Below, one piece after another: positions 34,449-45,620 of a DNA stretch of 64,000 nt. The translations under genes and the position numbers were made by a program. This DNA is from Tachypleus tridentatus (lineage: Eukaryota > Arthropoda > Merostomata > Xiphosura > Limulidae), in assembly GCF_004210375.1 (NCBI RefSeq), contig NW_027467782.1, positions 20,005,276-20,069,275 on the forward strand, read 5' to 3'. Under the pieces are notes generated by a model. That model was given only the letters and a program-made list of their open reading frames with translations, made no database searches and was not told the origin of the DNA. How positions within the stretch are numbered: the stretch's first letter is position 1; each line of letters opens with the position of its first letter.

Positions 34449-34716
34449 ACACGGTTCAAGTATCTTGATCGTATTAATTAATTTGTCTTTGTACTCAACC
34501 AATCATCAACATCTAAATAAATACGCGCGTGTCTAGAACTTGATACTGATGTTAAATAGCACTAAAACATAAATATATTAGTATCTATTATTTCAAATAA
34601 TGGAGTCAGGAAAAAGAACCAGAAGAAAAAAAGTTAATTCGATAAAAAATACATTTCAAAGTCATCTTTCTCTATTAATAACCATACTGGGTGTCAAACA
34701 TCAATAATTATTTTGT

Positions 34717-34833
34717 CCTTCGCTGGTACAGCAGTAAGTCTACGGATTCACAACGCTAAAATCAAGGGTTCGATTTCCCTCGGTGGACTCAGCAGATAGC
34801 CGATGTGGCTTTACCATAAGAAAACACACACAC
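34717..34833 (+). mobile_element. SINE-B with perfect 13-bp duplication
   Basis: ataattattttgt at 34704-34716 and 34834-34846. Near-consensus body and a taccataagaaaacacacac tail. It lies 20 bp beyond the 3' edge of the exon at 34853, within that intron's donor side. Confidence 0.95.
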
Positions 34834-34852
34834 ATAATTATTTTGTACTCAC

Positions 34853-35043
34853 TATCCCGTGTCTCCGTTTATGAAGCTGATGGCAGGATATTTATTTATT
34901 CCGTTAGACCACGAGAATACATCTGAGGGGATCATAAATTTACATAATCTTCCGCAATATTGATAATATTTGTATGTCGTTGCTGGGGAAGCTGGTATCA
35001 GTTTCATAATTCCTACATATTTACCCAAAATAGACGTGATCAC
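34853..35043 (-). CDS. 191-nt internal exon of an unidentified gene
   Basis: Acceptor aattcatcttctag and donor GGGATA|GTGAGTACA bound a single open frame of 63 codons plus two bases: VITSILGKYVGIMKLIPASP, ATTYKYYQYCGRLCKFMIPS, DVFSWSNGINKYPAISFING, DTG. Both splice sites are strong, and balanced codon composition separates it from the AT-rich flanks. Two Cys and several aromatic residues suggest an extracellular or lumenal domain. The following exon was not found, and I do not recognise the family. Confidence 0.6.
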
Positions 35044-35100
35044 CTAGAAGATGAATTAGTGTTTTATTGTAACTAACTATTTGTAGCTACACTAAACGAT

Positions 35101-35287
35101 TGTTTTGTTTGTTTTGGAATTTCGCACAAAGCAACTCGAGGGCTATCTGTGCTAGCCGTCCCTAATTTAGCAATGTAAGACTAGAGGGAATGCAGCTAGT
35201 CATCATCACCCACCGCCAACTCTTGGGCTACTCTTTTACCAACGAATAGTGACATTGACCGTCACATTATAACGCCCCCACGGCTGA
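35101..35287 (-). mobile_element. Headless SINE-A body joined to Penelope-like sequence
   Basis: The body starts at the ttcagccgtggg position and runs to a ttccaaaacaaacaaaac tail. It is about as close to consensus as the full copy beside it. Confidence 0.85.
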
Positions 35288-35603
35288 ATTTTATTTTGGG
35301 TTTAAGTTGTTGTATAAGTAAGGTTTCTTTAATTTTGCGTTTGTTTATGTTTGTTTCTTTATTTAGTATTTGAGTGTTTTCTATGGTTATGTTGTGTTTA
35401 TTTGACTTGCAGTGTTCGAAAACGTGTGAAGGTGACTTTTTATTTTCTTTGAATCTGGTTTCCATTTTTCTACTTGTTTCTCCAATATAGAAGTCGTGGC
35501 AGTTATCACATTGTATTTTATAAATAATGTTGATATGGTGTTTGTCAGTGTAAAGGAACGCCATTATACCTATATTAATATAGATATAATTGTATTCAAA
35601 CAT
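35288..35603 (-). mobile_element. Penelope-like element, GIY-YIG endonuclease fragment
   Basis: The frame reads HHINIIYKIQCDNCHDFYIG, then ETSRKMETRFKE and KETLLIQQLKPKIKF. This matches the C-terminal GIY-YIG domain of Penelope-like retroelements (IYKI...C..C..FYIGET). It is truncated at the 5' side, with no reverse transcriptase. The open frame continues seven residues (SRGGVIM) into the SINE-A body before stopping, so the element's 3' end is joined to SINE-type sequence. Penelope-like elements are neither LINE nor LTR elements. Confidence 0.85.
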
Positions 35604-35887
35604 CGTTGTTTTTTGTTTTTGGAATTTCGCACAAAGCTACTCGAGGGCTATCTGTGCTAGCCGTCCCTAATTTAGCAGTGTAAGACTAGAGGGAAGGCAG
35701 CTAGTCATCACCACCCACCGCCAACTCTTGGGCTACTCTTTTACCAACGAATAGTGGGAATGACCGTCACATTATAACGCCCCCACGGCTGGGAGGGCGA
35801 GCATGTTTTTGCACGACTCGTGCGCGAACCCACGACCATCAGATTACGAAGCGCACGCCTTAACGCGCTAGGCCATGCCAGGCCTGC
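35604..35887 (-). mobile_element. Full-length SINE-A of the composite
   Basis: The tRNA-like head begins at the right duplication; the tail (ttccaaaaacaaaaaacaac) meets the Penelope-like fragment directly. Confidence 0.92.
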
Positions 35888-36547
35888 ACACTAAACGATA
35901 GAAGGAATAATATATGAAGTAAACACAACTGGAACAAAAATTCTATAATTCATTGTGTTTGTGATTGCCTAATAACGTTATTATGGACAGAACATAAAAA
36001 ATGATTTTGTTTTATTTTAAATTGGCCCTCTACGTTTTGCTGATTAAATTTCTGTGATTTACGATAATTTGATATAGTTGATTCATATTTAAATTAGGTG
36101 TTTTGAAGTAACTCAAAATTAATTCCCTCATCGTGAACCTTCGAAAAATATCCAGTTCCAAATGAGATAGAAGATTTACTATTCTTTGTAAGTTTGTAAA
36201 ACTTTTCTATATAAGTCATCATTTGTAATAACCGTTATTGTAAATTGTATTAATGTCTGAAATTTAAAATATATGTGTTTTGAAAAAGAAAATTGTGTGT
36301 ATCAATCTTGTCAGCAAATACCGAAATTTGGATACGTATCGACATTTATTTAACGTCTAAATATAAATTATAAATTAATTCAGGTTTAGGCCTATTTGAA
36401 ATTGTAACACCACACATTTTCAATGATCATAACGAAACGTAAGCGAGGAAAGCAATTGATAAAATGAAATGGGACACTGATGTTATAGACCCCAAGAAAT
36501 GATTTGCCACATGTATAAACTGAAACCAACCCAAATTTCTTTGAGGT

Positions 36548-36655
36548 GTAATTTGATTGTTGTTAAGGTGAAAACTACACAATAGACTATCTGTATTATG
36601 CCAATCACAGGTATCGAAACAAAAGTTAACCTTATAAGCTTGCAAACTTACCGGT
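36548..36655 (-). mobile_element. SINE-C, degenerate
   Basis: actacacaatagactatctg, then cacaggtatcgaaacaaaag. Confidence 0.75.
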
Positions 36656-37009
36656 GAAAAAAACTGGCGTTATTTCTGAGATCAAAAGCCAACAAAATCT
36701 CATAACTTTAGAAATATACACAAATATGTTGTTTCTAAAGGAAGATTATAAACTTATGAGGTTCGTAACGTTGATTATATCCACAGATAATATAACTATT
36801 ATTGTTATTATTTGTTTGATTTTTTACATTTTGTTAGGTCCAGTATATTTCATAGAATAGAACTTATGAACTCATTTATACAGATTTCAAAGCATCAGAG
36901 TTTTGTTTTTTAGGTTCAGTATTTTGTTATCGAATATCATGTAGGTCAGGTTATAAAGCTAACCAAAATTTCAGGTTCATCATGTCGCTCCACTGATAAC
37001 GTGAAGTTC

Positions 37010-37203
37010 GCCAAATGTGTTCGCTCTTTCTGCTATGGGGACGTTATAAACCTTCAATCAATCCCACTATTTTTTGGTAAAAGAAGAGCTCAAGAGTTGG
37101 TGGCGGGTGATAATGATTAGCTACCTTTCTTCTAGTCTTACATTGCTAAATTAAAGAGGGCTAGCGCAGATAGCCCTCGTGTAGCTTTGCGCACAAATTT
37201 AGA
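37010..37203 (+). mobile_element. SINE-A, head lost
   Basis: From cgccaaatgtgttcgctctt to cgtgtagctttgcgcacaaa. Confidence 0.8.
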
Positions 37204-37280
37204 CCTTGTACTCAGTAACTTTATTACATCATTGAACAGAATATATAAATATATATATGTTTTAAAAAATTACTTTAATG

Positions 37281-37390
37281 GTAGTCCAGTGGCACAGCGA
37301 TATGTCTGTAGACTTACAACGTTATAATCTATATTTCGATACCCGTAGTGGTCAGATCATCTGTAGCTTTGTGCTTAACTTCAAACATAT
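37281..37390 (+). mobile_element. SINE-C
   Basis: ccagtggcacagcgatatgt and tttcgatacccgtagtggtc, tail tagctttgtgcttaacttc. Confidence 0.88.
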
Positions 37391-37517
37391 AGCGTGTCTA
37401 TGGAGCGCTAACAAAGGCTGTTTTTTATACTATTTCACAATCATGCTAGAATGGCTTTCAATTTAATGATTCTGAAAACACATTCATTGTCAAGCTTAGC
37501 GTTCACGTTTTTGTGAA

Positions 37518-37613
37518 ATTGTAATCGTTAATTCATCAGAACGCACCCGATCGTCGGGCTGCGACGATTACAGACTTTTGTAACCGGTTAATCGTACTAT
37601 ATTGCCCAGCCCT
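37518..37613 (-). mobile_element. hAT-like terminus or short nonautonomous element
   Basis: On the minus strand the sequence begins agggctgggcaatatagtac, close to the CAGGGCTGGGCAA ends of many hAT elements. Internal self-complementarity includes tgtaatcg/cgattaca. No partner end was found. Confidence 0.4.
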
Positions 37614-37960
37614 CAAAAGTTCGCTCCTGTCTTGGAAAAAGAACGATTTTCTGACACCAACAGAAGAGGAGAGACCCGGATGATCACCCCACCGGAAGTT
37701 TCTTGTGTGTTATGCAGAAATTGCGAACTGCAGATCCATGAACTTTTTTTGCTGGACTGACCTCAGTGTCCTCACCAGGTGGCAGACTACCGGTAGGTGG
37801 TCATTGAAAGCTGTTATTCATGTTCGAAATGATAATACAACAACTATTCAAAAAACACAACATATTTTATTAAAAAAACACGATATTCATTATTGCACAA
37901 TTATATCAACCAAATGAACCAATATGAATTATTTTCAGAACGCTAATGTAGACCTTGTAC

Positions 37961-38032
37961 GGCTGGGAGGGCGAGCATGTTTGGTGCGACCTGGATGCGA
38001 ACCCGCGACCCTCAGATTACGAGTCGCACGCC
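37961..38032 (-). mobile_element. SINE-A 5' segment fused to a coding-like remnant
   Basis: gagggcgagcatgtttggtg to cgagtcgcacgcc is head and proximal body; the first ~25 bases of the head are replaced by the sequence at 38033. Confidence 0.75.
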
Positions 38033-38180
38033 TTGAGGCTTGAGGACCTCTACTGCTCCTTCCATCACCCTCCACATGGCATCGTCAAACACCAAGCTGG
38101 CACGATCTTTTGCTTTTGTTATGCTTTCCATCGTAGCATTGCACCATAACAGGCACACGGAGGTGAAAGAAGTCGTAAGT
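38033..38180 (-). other. Coding-like remnant, unidentified
   Basis: On the minus strand an open frame reads SFTSVCLLWCNATMESITKA, KDRASLVFDDAMWRVMEGAV, EVLKPQ and runs straight into the SINE head. Relatively GC-rich and protein-like. It may be a transduced transcript fragment or an exon cut by the SINE. Confidence 0.35.
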
Positions 38181-38259
38181 TAACATCTGATATGTGGAAT
38201 TCCATCTTGTGGCAACTTTGTATGTATTATACGAGGGTTCAACGCCGATTTTTTTGTTT

Positions 38260-38759
38260 NNNNNNNNNNNNNNNNNNNNNNNNNNNNNNNNNNNNNNNNN
38301 NNNNNNNNNNNNNNNNNNNNNNNNNNNNNNNNNNNNNNNNNNNNNNNNNNNNNNNNNNNNNNNNNNNNNNNNNNNNNNNNNNNNNNNNNNNNNNNNNNNN
38401 NNNNNNNNNNNNNNNNNNNNNNNNNNNNNNNNNNNNNNNNNNNNNNNNNNNNNNNNNNNNNNNNNNNNNNNNNNNNNNNNNNNNNNNNNNNNNNNNNNNN
38501 NNNNNNNNNNNNNNNNNNNNNNNNNNNNNNNNNNNNNNNNNNNNNNNNNNNNNNNNNNNNNNNNNNNNNNNNNNNNNNNNNNNNNNNNNNNNNNNNNNNN
38601 NNNNNNNNNNNNNNNNNNNNNNNNNNNNNNNNNNNNNNNNNNNNNNNNNNNNNNNNNNNNNNNNNNNNNNNNNNNNNNNNNNNNNNNNNNNNNNNNNNNN
38701 NNNNNNNNNNNNNNNNNNNNNNNNNNNNNNNNNNNNNNNNNNNNNNNNNNNNNNNNNNN
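38260..38759. other. Assembly gap of 500 Ns
   Basis: Exactly 500 Ns, a fixed-size scaffold placeholder. Order and distance across it are not measured, and frames spanning it are meaningless. Confidence 0.98.
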
Positions 38760-39890
38760 TCAGTTTACATTAAGGATCACACGTCAGATTCTTCTATTTG
38801 ACAATATTAGCTTTAAAATTTCATTGGGTGTTCTATATTAGTTAGCTTTCTCATGAGATTAATGTATCGATTATTTTCTCTATTTAGAGTAACAAGTTAA
38901 AGGGCATTATTTTCAGTGTCTGGAATTAATCACGAATAAAGTGAAATACCTTTTATTTTACCCTTCCATAACTAGTGTTTAACTTACCAAGATAATATTA
39001 CTGCGGATCATCTTCACAGCTAGATTTATCTTTTCAAAAGTATCCTACGTTTCGGTCGAGTATAAAGTGAAGAGATGGGAGGTGTTTTTATCACAGAACT
39101 AACTTGATTTCTTACTGTAGTGTTTTTTTTACTGAGGAATCTCAAATTGTCATTTCAAATGATAACATAAACGTTTCATGAAATTATAAGTTTGTAAAAT
39201 CATACTAACCAATCTGTAACAGTGGATTTCTTGTTTGTTCTAGCTTATCTCAAAAGTTAATTAAACTGTAATCACTAATCTGTATATGTCTTACATACTT
39301 ATGTTTCACTACTTGTCACTAAAAGCATATAAGTGTGTGTAATAATTACCTAAATAATATTTTCTTATCGCCAGTTTGTACCAAAACTATAGTTACAATG
39401 TATATTGCTTAAAATTACTCAATTTACCCATCGTAATTAATTACGGAAGAATCATACTCATTGATATCGTGTACTTATTCAAAATATACTTATACTTCTG
39501 CACTGATTATTAAACATTTTGGCTAATCTGTTTCAATTAAATCACCTGTTGTTCTGACACAAAAAAGGTTTCGTATTTTTCGTCCATAATAGTTGCATAA
39601 AATGTTTAACAGAGAATCAATAAGACGGTGTTGAGGTTTTATCTAATATACAGGGTTCACTTCAACTAGTTTATATCTATATTGTTTATTAGTTCCTTTT
39701 AAATCAAAGATACATTGTCTGTTTTCAATGTCTTTCGCAAACAATCGAACTCCAGGTTTTAGGGTGGCAATTAAAAATACGGCTTGATAAGTATCCATTT
39801 TCTTATAATTAAGCTACTTTAGTATCATACAAATTTTCTGAATTTGGGGAAAGGTCTTATTAAAATGGAATTTGATTTAAATTTTGAGAA
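38760..39890. other. No exon recognised; minus-strand donor-like site
   Basis: ATCTTG|GTAAGTTAAAC lies on the minus strand near 38990. No open frame of note. Confidence 0.35.
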
Positions 39891-39899
39891 TTACTTACA

Positions 39900-41420
39900 C
39901 AGTATTCTCAAATTCAGTTTCGTTGAACATACACAAAAAAAAAACTTCTTTTCTAAAACTAGAATGCTTCTAATAATCACTAAGAATTTAATGTAGATGT
40001 TTTTCATGCACTCTTTTGCTGGCTTAGACGTATATTTCTTCAATTTTATATTTAAAATGTTCAAACTAAACTATGTGCTGTACTTACCAACAGTGCTTTC
40101 AAAATAACGAGTTCAGATATTTACACAAGGAAAATATCCTGCTATTTAGTGTGTAAGGAACTTGCAAAGATCCATAGGTCTATCTGCGGTAGCTATATTA
40201 TTATAGACTAGAGAGACACACAAATAGCTGATTAAGAAATATCCTAGTGTATAAAAAACAATTAATACTTACTCTTAACTTAAAAGTAAAGTTAAACTCA
40301 CAATTTTGAAAAACAAAATACAAAAATTCTCCAAACCTTCAATTACACGCCGTATTGTTCTGAAACTAACCTCAGTGTTAGTACTTCCGTATTTAGCTAG
40401 CCAGTCTTTAAAAATATGTTATAAAACCAGCAAATTCAACAGATTTTGTGTTCACATAAAAGTAAAATTTATAAATTAATTAAAATTTAGACTTTTTTTT
40501 ACTTTATCTCAGGTCAACTAAATCTAAAGATCTCAGGTTCGAATCTTGTCTCTCCAAATATGCTTGTGTTTTCAACTTTGGAGACTTTCTAATGTGAGAG
40601 TTTATTCTACTATTCGTTGGTGAAAGAGTATACCAAGAGTTGGCGGTGAGTGGTAATGACTAGTTGTCTTTCCTTTCCTCTTGTACTGCTAAATTAGAGA
40701 CGGCGAGCACAGATAATCCTCGTGTAGCTTTGCGCAAAAACACAAAACAAACAATCGTAAGGACACTGCGAGTTTAATTGCGTTTAATTATCTATATTTC
40801 TTTCAAGTGTTATTTTGGAAGTTCCTACAGATGGCTGCAAACTCGAGGCAATAAGTACGCCAGACTTTGTAGCATGGATAAACAAACCTATTTTATGGTC
40901 TGTAATCTCTATACTGTTTTCTAGGATGAACATCGGTTGTTTTCATGCCAATTCATATTGATTTGCAACAATGTGATGTCATTGTTGTAGCTCAATAATA
41001 ATCGGACCTCTCGCCGTTAAGTAAACCATCCCTCTAAGTGTAATTTATTAACTTTATAGTGAATTCTGCCAATTAGTATAAGTGTACTTACTCACTTGCA
41101 CTAATTAATTTAATTATTTTAAGCAGTCTTAGTAGCTAACTAATCACACATAATAATTAGTATTAGTAACTACACTTATCCATATCTAAAGGTTACATAA
41201 ATAATGTCTCCTCTTTTGTTTTAACATACCGAAACATGTAGAGCATTTCTAAGGAATCAATCATTTCTTATCTTCATTTGCCTGATGATTTACCATTTAA
41301 AAAAAAGGTTTAACCTTTCTCAACCTGATTTGATAATTTATATGAAATAAAATGGTTTCCTGAACGAGCAAAGAAAAACAACATGTTATATTTCTTTTAT
41401 CAAATATTTATTTTATATAC
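39900..41420. repeat. Segmental duplication block D, copy 1
   Basis: Shares with 47940-48540 (gcaaactcgaggcaataagt / gcaaattcgaggaaataagt; tttcatgccaattcatattg / tttcatgccaattttaattg) and with 53680-54420 (taagtgtacttactcac; aactacacttatccatat; acctgatgattyaccattta). Confidence 0.85.
40520..40755 (+). mobile_element. SINE-A, old, present before block D duplicated
   Basis: The tail cgtgtagctttgcgcaaaaa is followed by aaacaatcgtaaggacactg, matching the SINE and flank at 48010-48108. Confidence 0.8.
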
Positions 41421-41792
41421 CAAATTGATCTAGGCAGACAGTTGTTATCACAAACAGAGAGGTATTCTGTTTACTCTACGGCTTCTTAAATAAGTTGTAT
41501 TTTTACATATAAAGAAAATAATGAACAATGGATGATAGTAATATATGAATCTGATTCATTGTGAATGTCAGTTTTCATTTTGGAATCGTCAGCGTAGCTT
41601 ATAGTTTTAAAAAATATATCAGTTACAAATAAAATGTTTGTACTCTTATCCCATAGTTTCAAAAATGATGGACTTCGCTGCAAAGACGTAATAAAAGATT
41701 ACTATAACCATCTGATCACCTTTATTTCTTAACACTTTCTTTCCTTCCGGACATTTCTAGTTCAGTCCTCACCTGAGGAATTTAGGTTTAGT

Positions 41793-41972
41793 TGAGACGT
41801 TATAATGTACGATCAATCCCACTATTCGTTGGTAAAAGAGTAGCCTAAGAGTTGGCGGTGGCTGGTGATTACTAGCTGCCTTCCCTCTAGTCTTACACTA
41901 CTAAATTAGGGACGGCTAGCACAGATAGCCCTTGAGTAGCTTTGTGCGAAATTCAAAAAAAATAAACAAAAC
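41793..41972 (+). mobile_element. SINE-A, 5' truncated
   Basis: From gttataatgtacgatcaatc to tgtgcgaaattcaaaaaaaa. Confidence 0.88.
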
Positions 41973-42983
41973 GGACATTTCTTGTTATGTAATGATATCA
42001 ATATGTTATTCATATTTTTAGTATTTCATAGTTATCATATTTTATTTTGTTACTTAAAATAAGACAAAATTTAATTTCGCAAAAAAGCTCTGATTCTAAA
42101 CAAATAACCTGTTACTTTATCAATCTATGAAGCTAAGGTTAAGAAAACATTTAAAAGAGGCTCATTTGCTGTTATTCCTGAAAAAACGTAAGTTAATAGT
42201 AATTTACACAAAAAAACTTATTCATCCAGAAACGAAGTAGATCAAAGAACATAATCTAGCTGCTTTAAATATAAGTTATAATTACAGGTTTCTTATGTTT
42301 ATTCTTTTAAACGTAAAGATGATTTTCAAAGATGGTTGAACTAATAACTACACTAAGTAGTACCACTATTCAGGATAATATAAAAAACGTCAGTGGCGAA
42401 ATTAAAACTCTTTATGAAATTTACCCTATCGTATTTAAATGATTTCGGAACATCGTCGAATATTTAAAAACACTACGCCATGTGCAGTCATGTTCTCTCT
42501 GCTGTGTGTGCATCTGGACAATAACACTAAAATTTGCCTTGCAAAATGTTGCGTATCTATTTCTCTTCAATTCAAATTTTCTCTAACACTTTCAACTAAT
42601 GAATTTTAGCTTAATTCTTTTGTAATGCACTGCTAATTCTACATTAAGAAAAGTGTAATTGAAATTAGATTACTAAAAATTATTTTAACAAAGCACAAGG
42701 ATTAATTAAATCTAGCGGAGGAGAATTTTTGTTATGAACATTGAACATTACTGAATATTTAACAGAAAGTTACACAATAACTTACTTACATTGTGTCCAC
42801 TGATTGGATTTGAATCCTGGGTCTTTAGTAACTTATCGATATTCCACCGAGAGACATAAAAATAAACGTCGTGAAAACTGATATAATAATTAGTTACAAA
42901 TAACTAAAAAGTTATAATTTATTAATTTGATTAATGCTCACCAAACACATTTTAGTTAATGCTCTTCACATTTTGAAACTAGC

Positions 42984-43253
42984 TTAGATGCGTTAAGGCG
43001 TTCGATTTGTAATCCGAGGGTCGCGGGTTCGAATCCCTATAGCACCAAAATACTCGCCCTTTTAGCCGTGAAGAAGTTATAATGTGACAGACAATCACTC
43101 TATTCGTTGGTAAGAGTAGCACAAGAGTGTGCGGTGGGTGGTGATCACTAGTTGCTTTCCCTTTGGTCTTACACTGCAAAATTAGGGATGGCTAGCGTAG
43201 ATCGCCCTCGTGTAGCTTTGCGCGTAATTCAAAAACGAACAAACAAACAAACT
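42984..43253 (+). mobile_element. SINE-A, nearly full length
   Basis: gatgcgttaaggcgttcgat, ggtcgcgggttcgaatccct, tail ttcaaaaacgaacaaacaaa. Confidence 0.9.
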
Positions 43254-43299
43254 ATTATAGAGTTCTAAACTGAATAGATAGAGCTAAAAATGAAATTAT

Positions 43300-44330
43300 T
43301 TATACCTGACGTATTACCACCAATGTATTAGTATGATAATGTTAACTTGCACTTGACTAACTTCCTTCTGGAAGGAGGATTTTTTGCTGGTATATTTATG
43401 TTAACGAAATTCACATCACTCAAAAATATGAACCAACAAATGTTCGTTTATCAAGAACAAAAGACGAAGAAAGAAAATCATGATCAACTTTTATATTTGA
43501 GGACAATTAAATTTTACGTCAAATAAAAACTATGACGTATTCTACCTTCTTATATAATAGAATAAGTTGAAAAACAAAATATGCATTTTATTGATTTTAT
43601 TTTCTCACCTGAAGTGAAAATCAACAGAGAATTCGTGGTGAAGAAAATTAATGTACTCTTAAATCTACTGAACTCTCTGGGGTTAGTTGCAGTTTTTTCT
43701 CTCTACAGTTAATCAACACATCTTGGGTTAACACATCAATCTAATATTAATCAAATATAAAAAAATGGAATCCGTCTTCATACAAAAATACAAATTCTTC
43801 AAGAATACGCAAATACTCATTTGTTAATAAATTATAATAATAATAATAACAATTATGCAAAATATATTTTTCAGGTTGTCCTTTTTACCACGATATGAAA
43901 ATAACAAGTACTACGATGAAGTTCGTAAGTAGCAAATAAACTATTCTAAGATAAAAAAAATGTTAAATATAAATTGTTCTTTTTTTTTGGTGTTTAATAC
44001 AGAAAAAGTAATATATTATTAACTATTTGTTGAAAACTATAGGAAAGTGAATGTTTTAAACTGTTATCAGTTTAATTATGATTTTAAAACTTTTACGGCT
44101 CGTAATATTTCTCATATTTTAAAAATGAAAACAGATAAGGATTTTTCTTTTTGCCTTGAAAGTTGTTCATATCTTGATGTAAGTTTGCGACGCCTTTACC
44201 GCCTATCACATTGTTTATATATGATTTCAAGTACGACTTTTAAAAGAATTAATTTTAATTCTCTAGTTTTTAATCAAACGCAAATTTATGCCTAAATGAA
44301 TCCTAACAACTATTTTACAGCAGTACAAAT
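43300..44330. repeat. Segmental duplication block E, copy 1
   Basis: Related to 44390-45620, 46640-47130, 56820-58560 and 63000-64000. Shared marks: gaaaacta.a.gaaa.t.aatg..tta, attttaaaactttt, taagtttgcgacgcctttac versus gacggggaggcattttccgt. Confidence 0.75.
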
Positions 44331-44389
44331 AAAAAGTTAAATTATAATATAAAATATAATACTTCGTTTAAACTTTCCCTTAAATAGTT

Positions 44390-45620
44390 TAATTTTAACC
44401 TAAATAAAGATTTAAATTCCATGTATAGATACCTGTCAACAATAAATATATCAATAAATAATAACATGAACTTCTTTTAGCTTAGAACGATTGCGATAAA
44501 TCCTTTGACGTGAAAATTTCTCCTCGAAAAGTTTGTACAGGAAGGAGAATGTTGCGCTGATATATTTATATAAAGAACATTTATATCGCTTAAAACATAA
44601 ACCGACGAATATTTTTATTTTTAGAACAAAATGAACAAAGAACAATGTAATTTTCATTATGGTTTTAGTAAAGGTTTTCGCTTTCGTGTAATTAGAAGAT
44701 TTATCGATTCAGTTTAGCAATATATTATTCGCACTGCTTGATTAATCAAAATAAATATGTTCTGAAGTAAATGTGGAATTATACCTCGAGGACAAAAATA
44801 TGCATTCTTTTGCACCGGCATATATTTATTTGTCATGAAATATAATAATTATTAACGAAAAAATTATGTAACTACTTTTCCAGGCTGTTCTTTTTACCCT
44901 AAATTTACAATAATGAAGAATATTTCGGTGAAGTTTATAAGTATAGAAATTATTTAAAAAAAAATATGAACGAGTTACAACATAATCACTTTCTATATAT
45001 CTCAAAATTGCTGGTATGTGTATTAACACTTTTACTGATAAAGAGAAACAACTCTTCGACCTTCTTAGGTTATCTTCAACTAAAGAGAGAGTGTTTGAAT
45101 GTGACTGTTGACGGACACATGCCATAGGACGAGATTAACACTCTCTCTTTCTTGACCTAAAGATGACCTTGGAAGGTCGAAACGTTGTTCTCTCCTTATC
45201 AGTAAAAGTGATAATATCCATTCCAGTCATTCTGAGATATATTTTCATTTCAAGAGGGTTTCTCGTCGTCAGGAATATAATAACTTTATTTCATATTTGT
45301 TTGTTTTATTGTGTTTAAATATATAAAAATACATATAATTATTTAATAAATGTCGAAAACTATAAGAAATTCAATATTTTAATTGTTATGAATTAAGTCA
45401 TGATTTTGAAACTTTCATAATTCCTAATATCTCTTATTATTTAAAATGACAACATATGACACTTTGTTTTTGCCTTGAAAGTAGTTGAAACAAACATATA
45501 TTAATTCCAAAAACAATCCAAACAAATGCTTCACAAGTGTACAAGTAATGAATTGAATTAACTCTTCTGCGTCATGTGTGACTTTCAAATTTTTATTATC
45601 TATCTTATAGAAATATTCAA
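44390..45620. repeat. Block E, copy 2
   Basis: gaagtttataagtatagaaa and tgtcgaaaactataagaaat match the other copies; interrupted by the foldback element. Confidence 0.75.
44995..45244. mobile_element. 250-bp foldback element (MITE-like)
   Basis: The arms (44995-45094 and 45140-45244) are inverted copies about 100 bp long: atctcaaaattgctggtatg mirrors ccattccagtcattctgaga, and acttttactgataaagagaa mirrors ctccttatcagtaaaagt. The 45-bp centre is not paired. The ends are TATATAT-like. Absent from the paralogous E copies. Confidence 0.8.

Larger units (their letters stand above)
35089..35899 (-). mobile_element. Composite SINE-A / Penelope-like / SINE-A body insertion
   Basis: A perfect 12-bp duplication, acactaaacgat, flanks the unit at 35089-35100 and 35888-35899. 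Reading the minus strand inside it: a complete SINE-A (35887-35604), a Penelope-like endonuclease fragment (35603-35288), then a SINE-A body and tail lacking the tRNA-like head (35287-35101). No duplication was seen at the internal junctions. The simplest reading is one insertion event, discussed in the findings. Confidence 0.8.

Noticed and set aside
38192-38841. Long open frames across 38260-38759
   Set aside because: They consist of unknown bases in the assembly gap.
42979-43179. Frames containing phrases such as RDSNPRPSDY
   Set aside because: These are translations of SINE-A heads (also at 27307, 28624, 37955 and 57934), not genes.
44047-44295. 82-residue plus frame in block E
   Set aside because: Not kept open in the other E copies.
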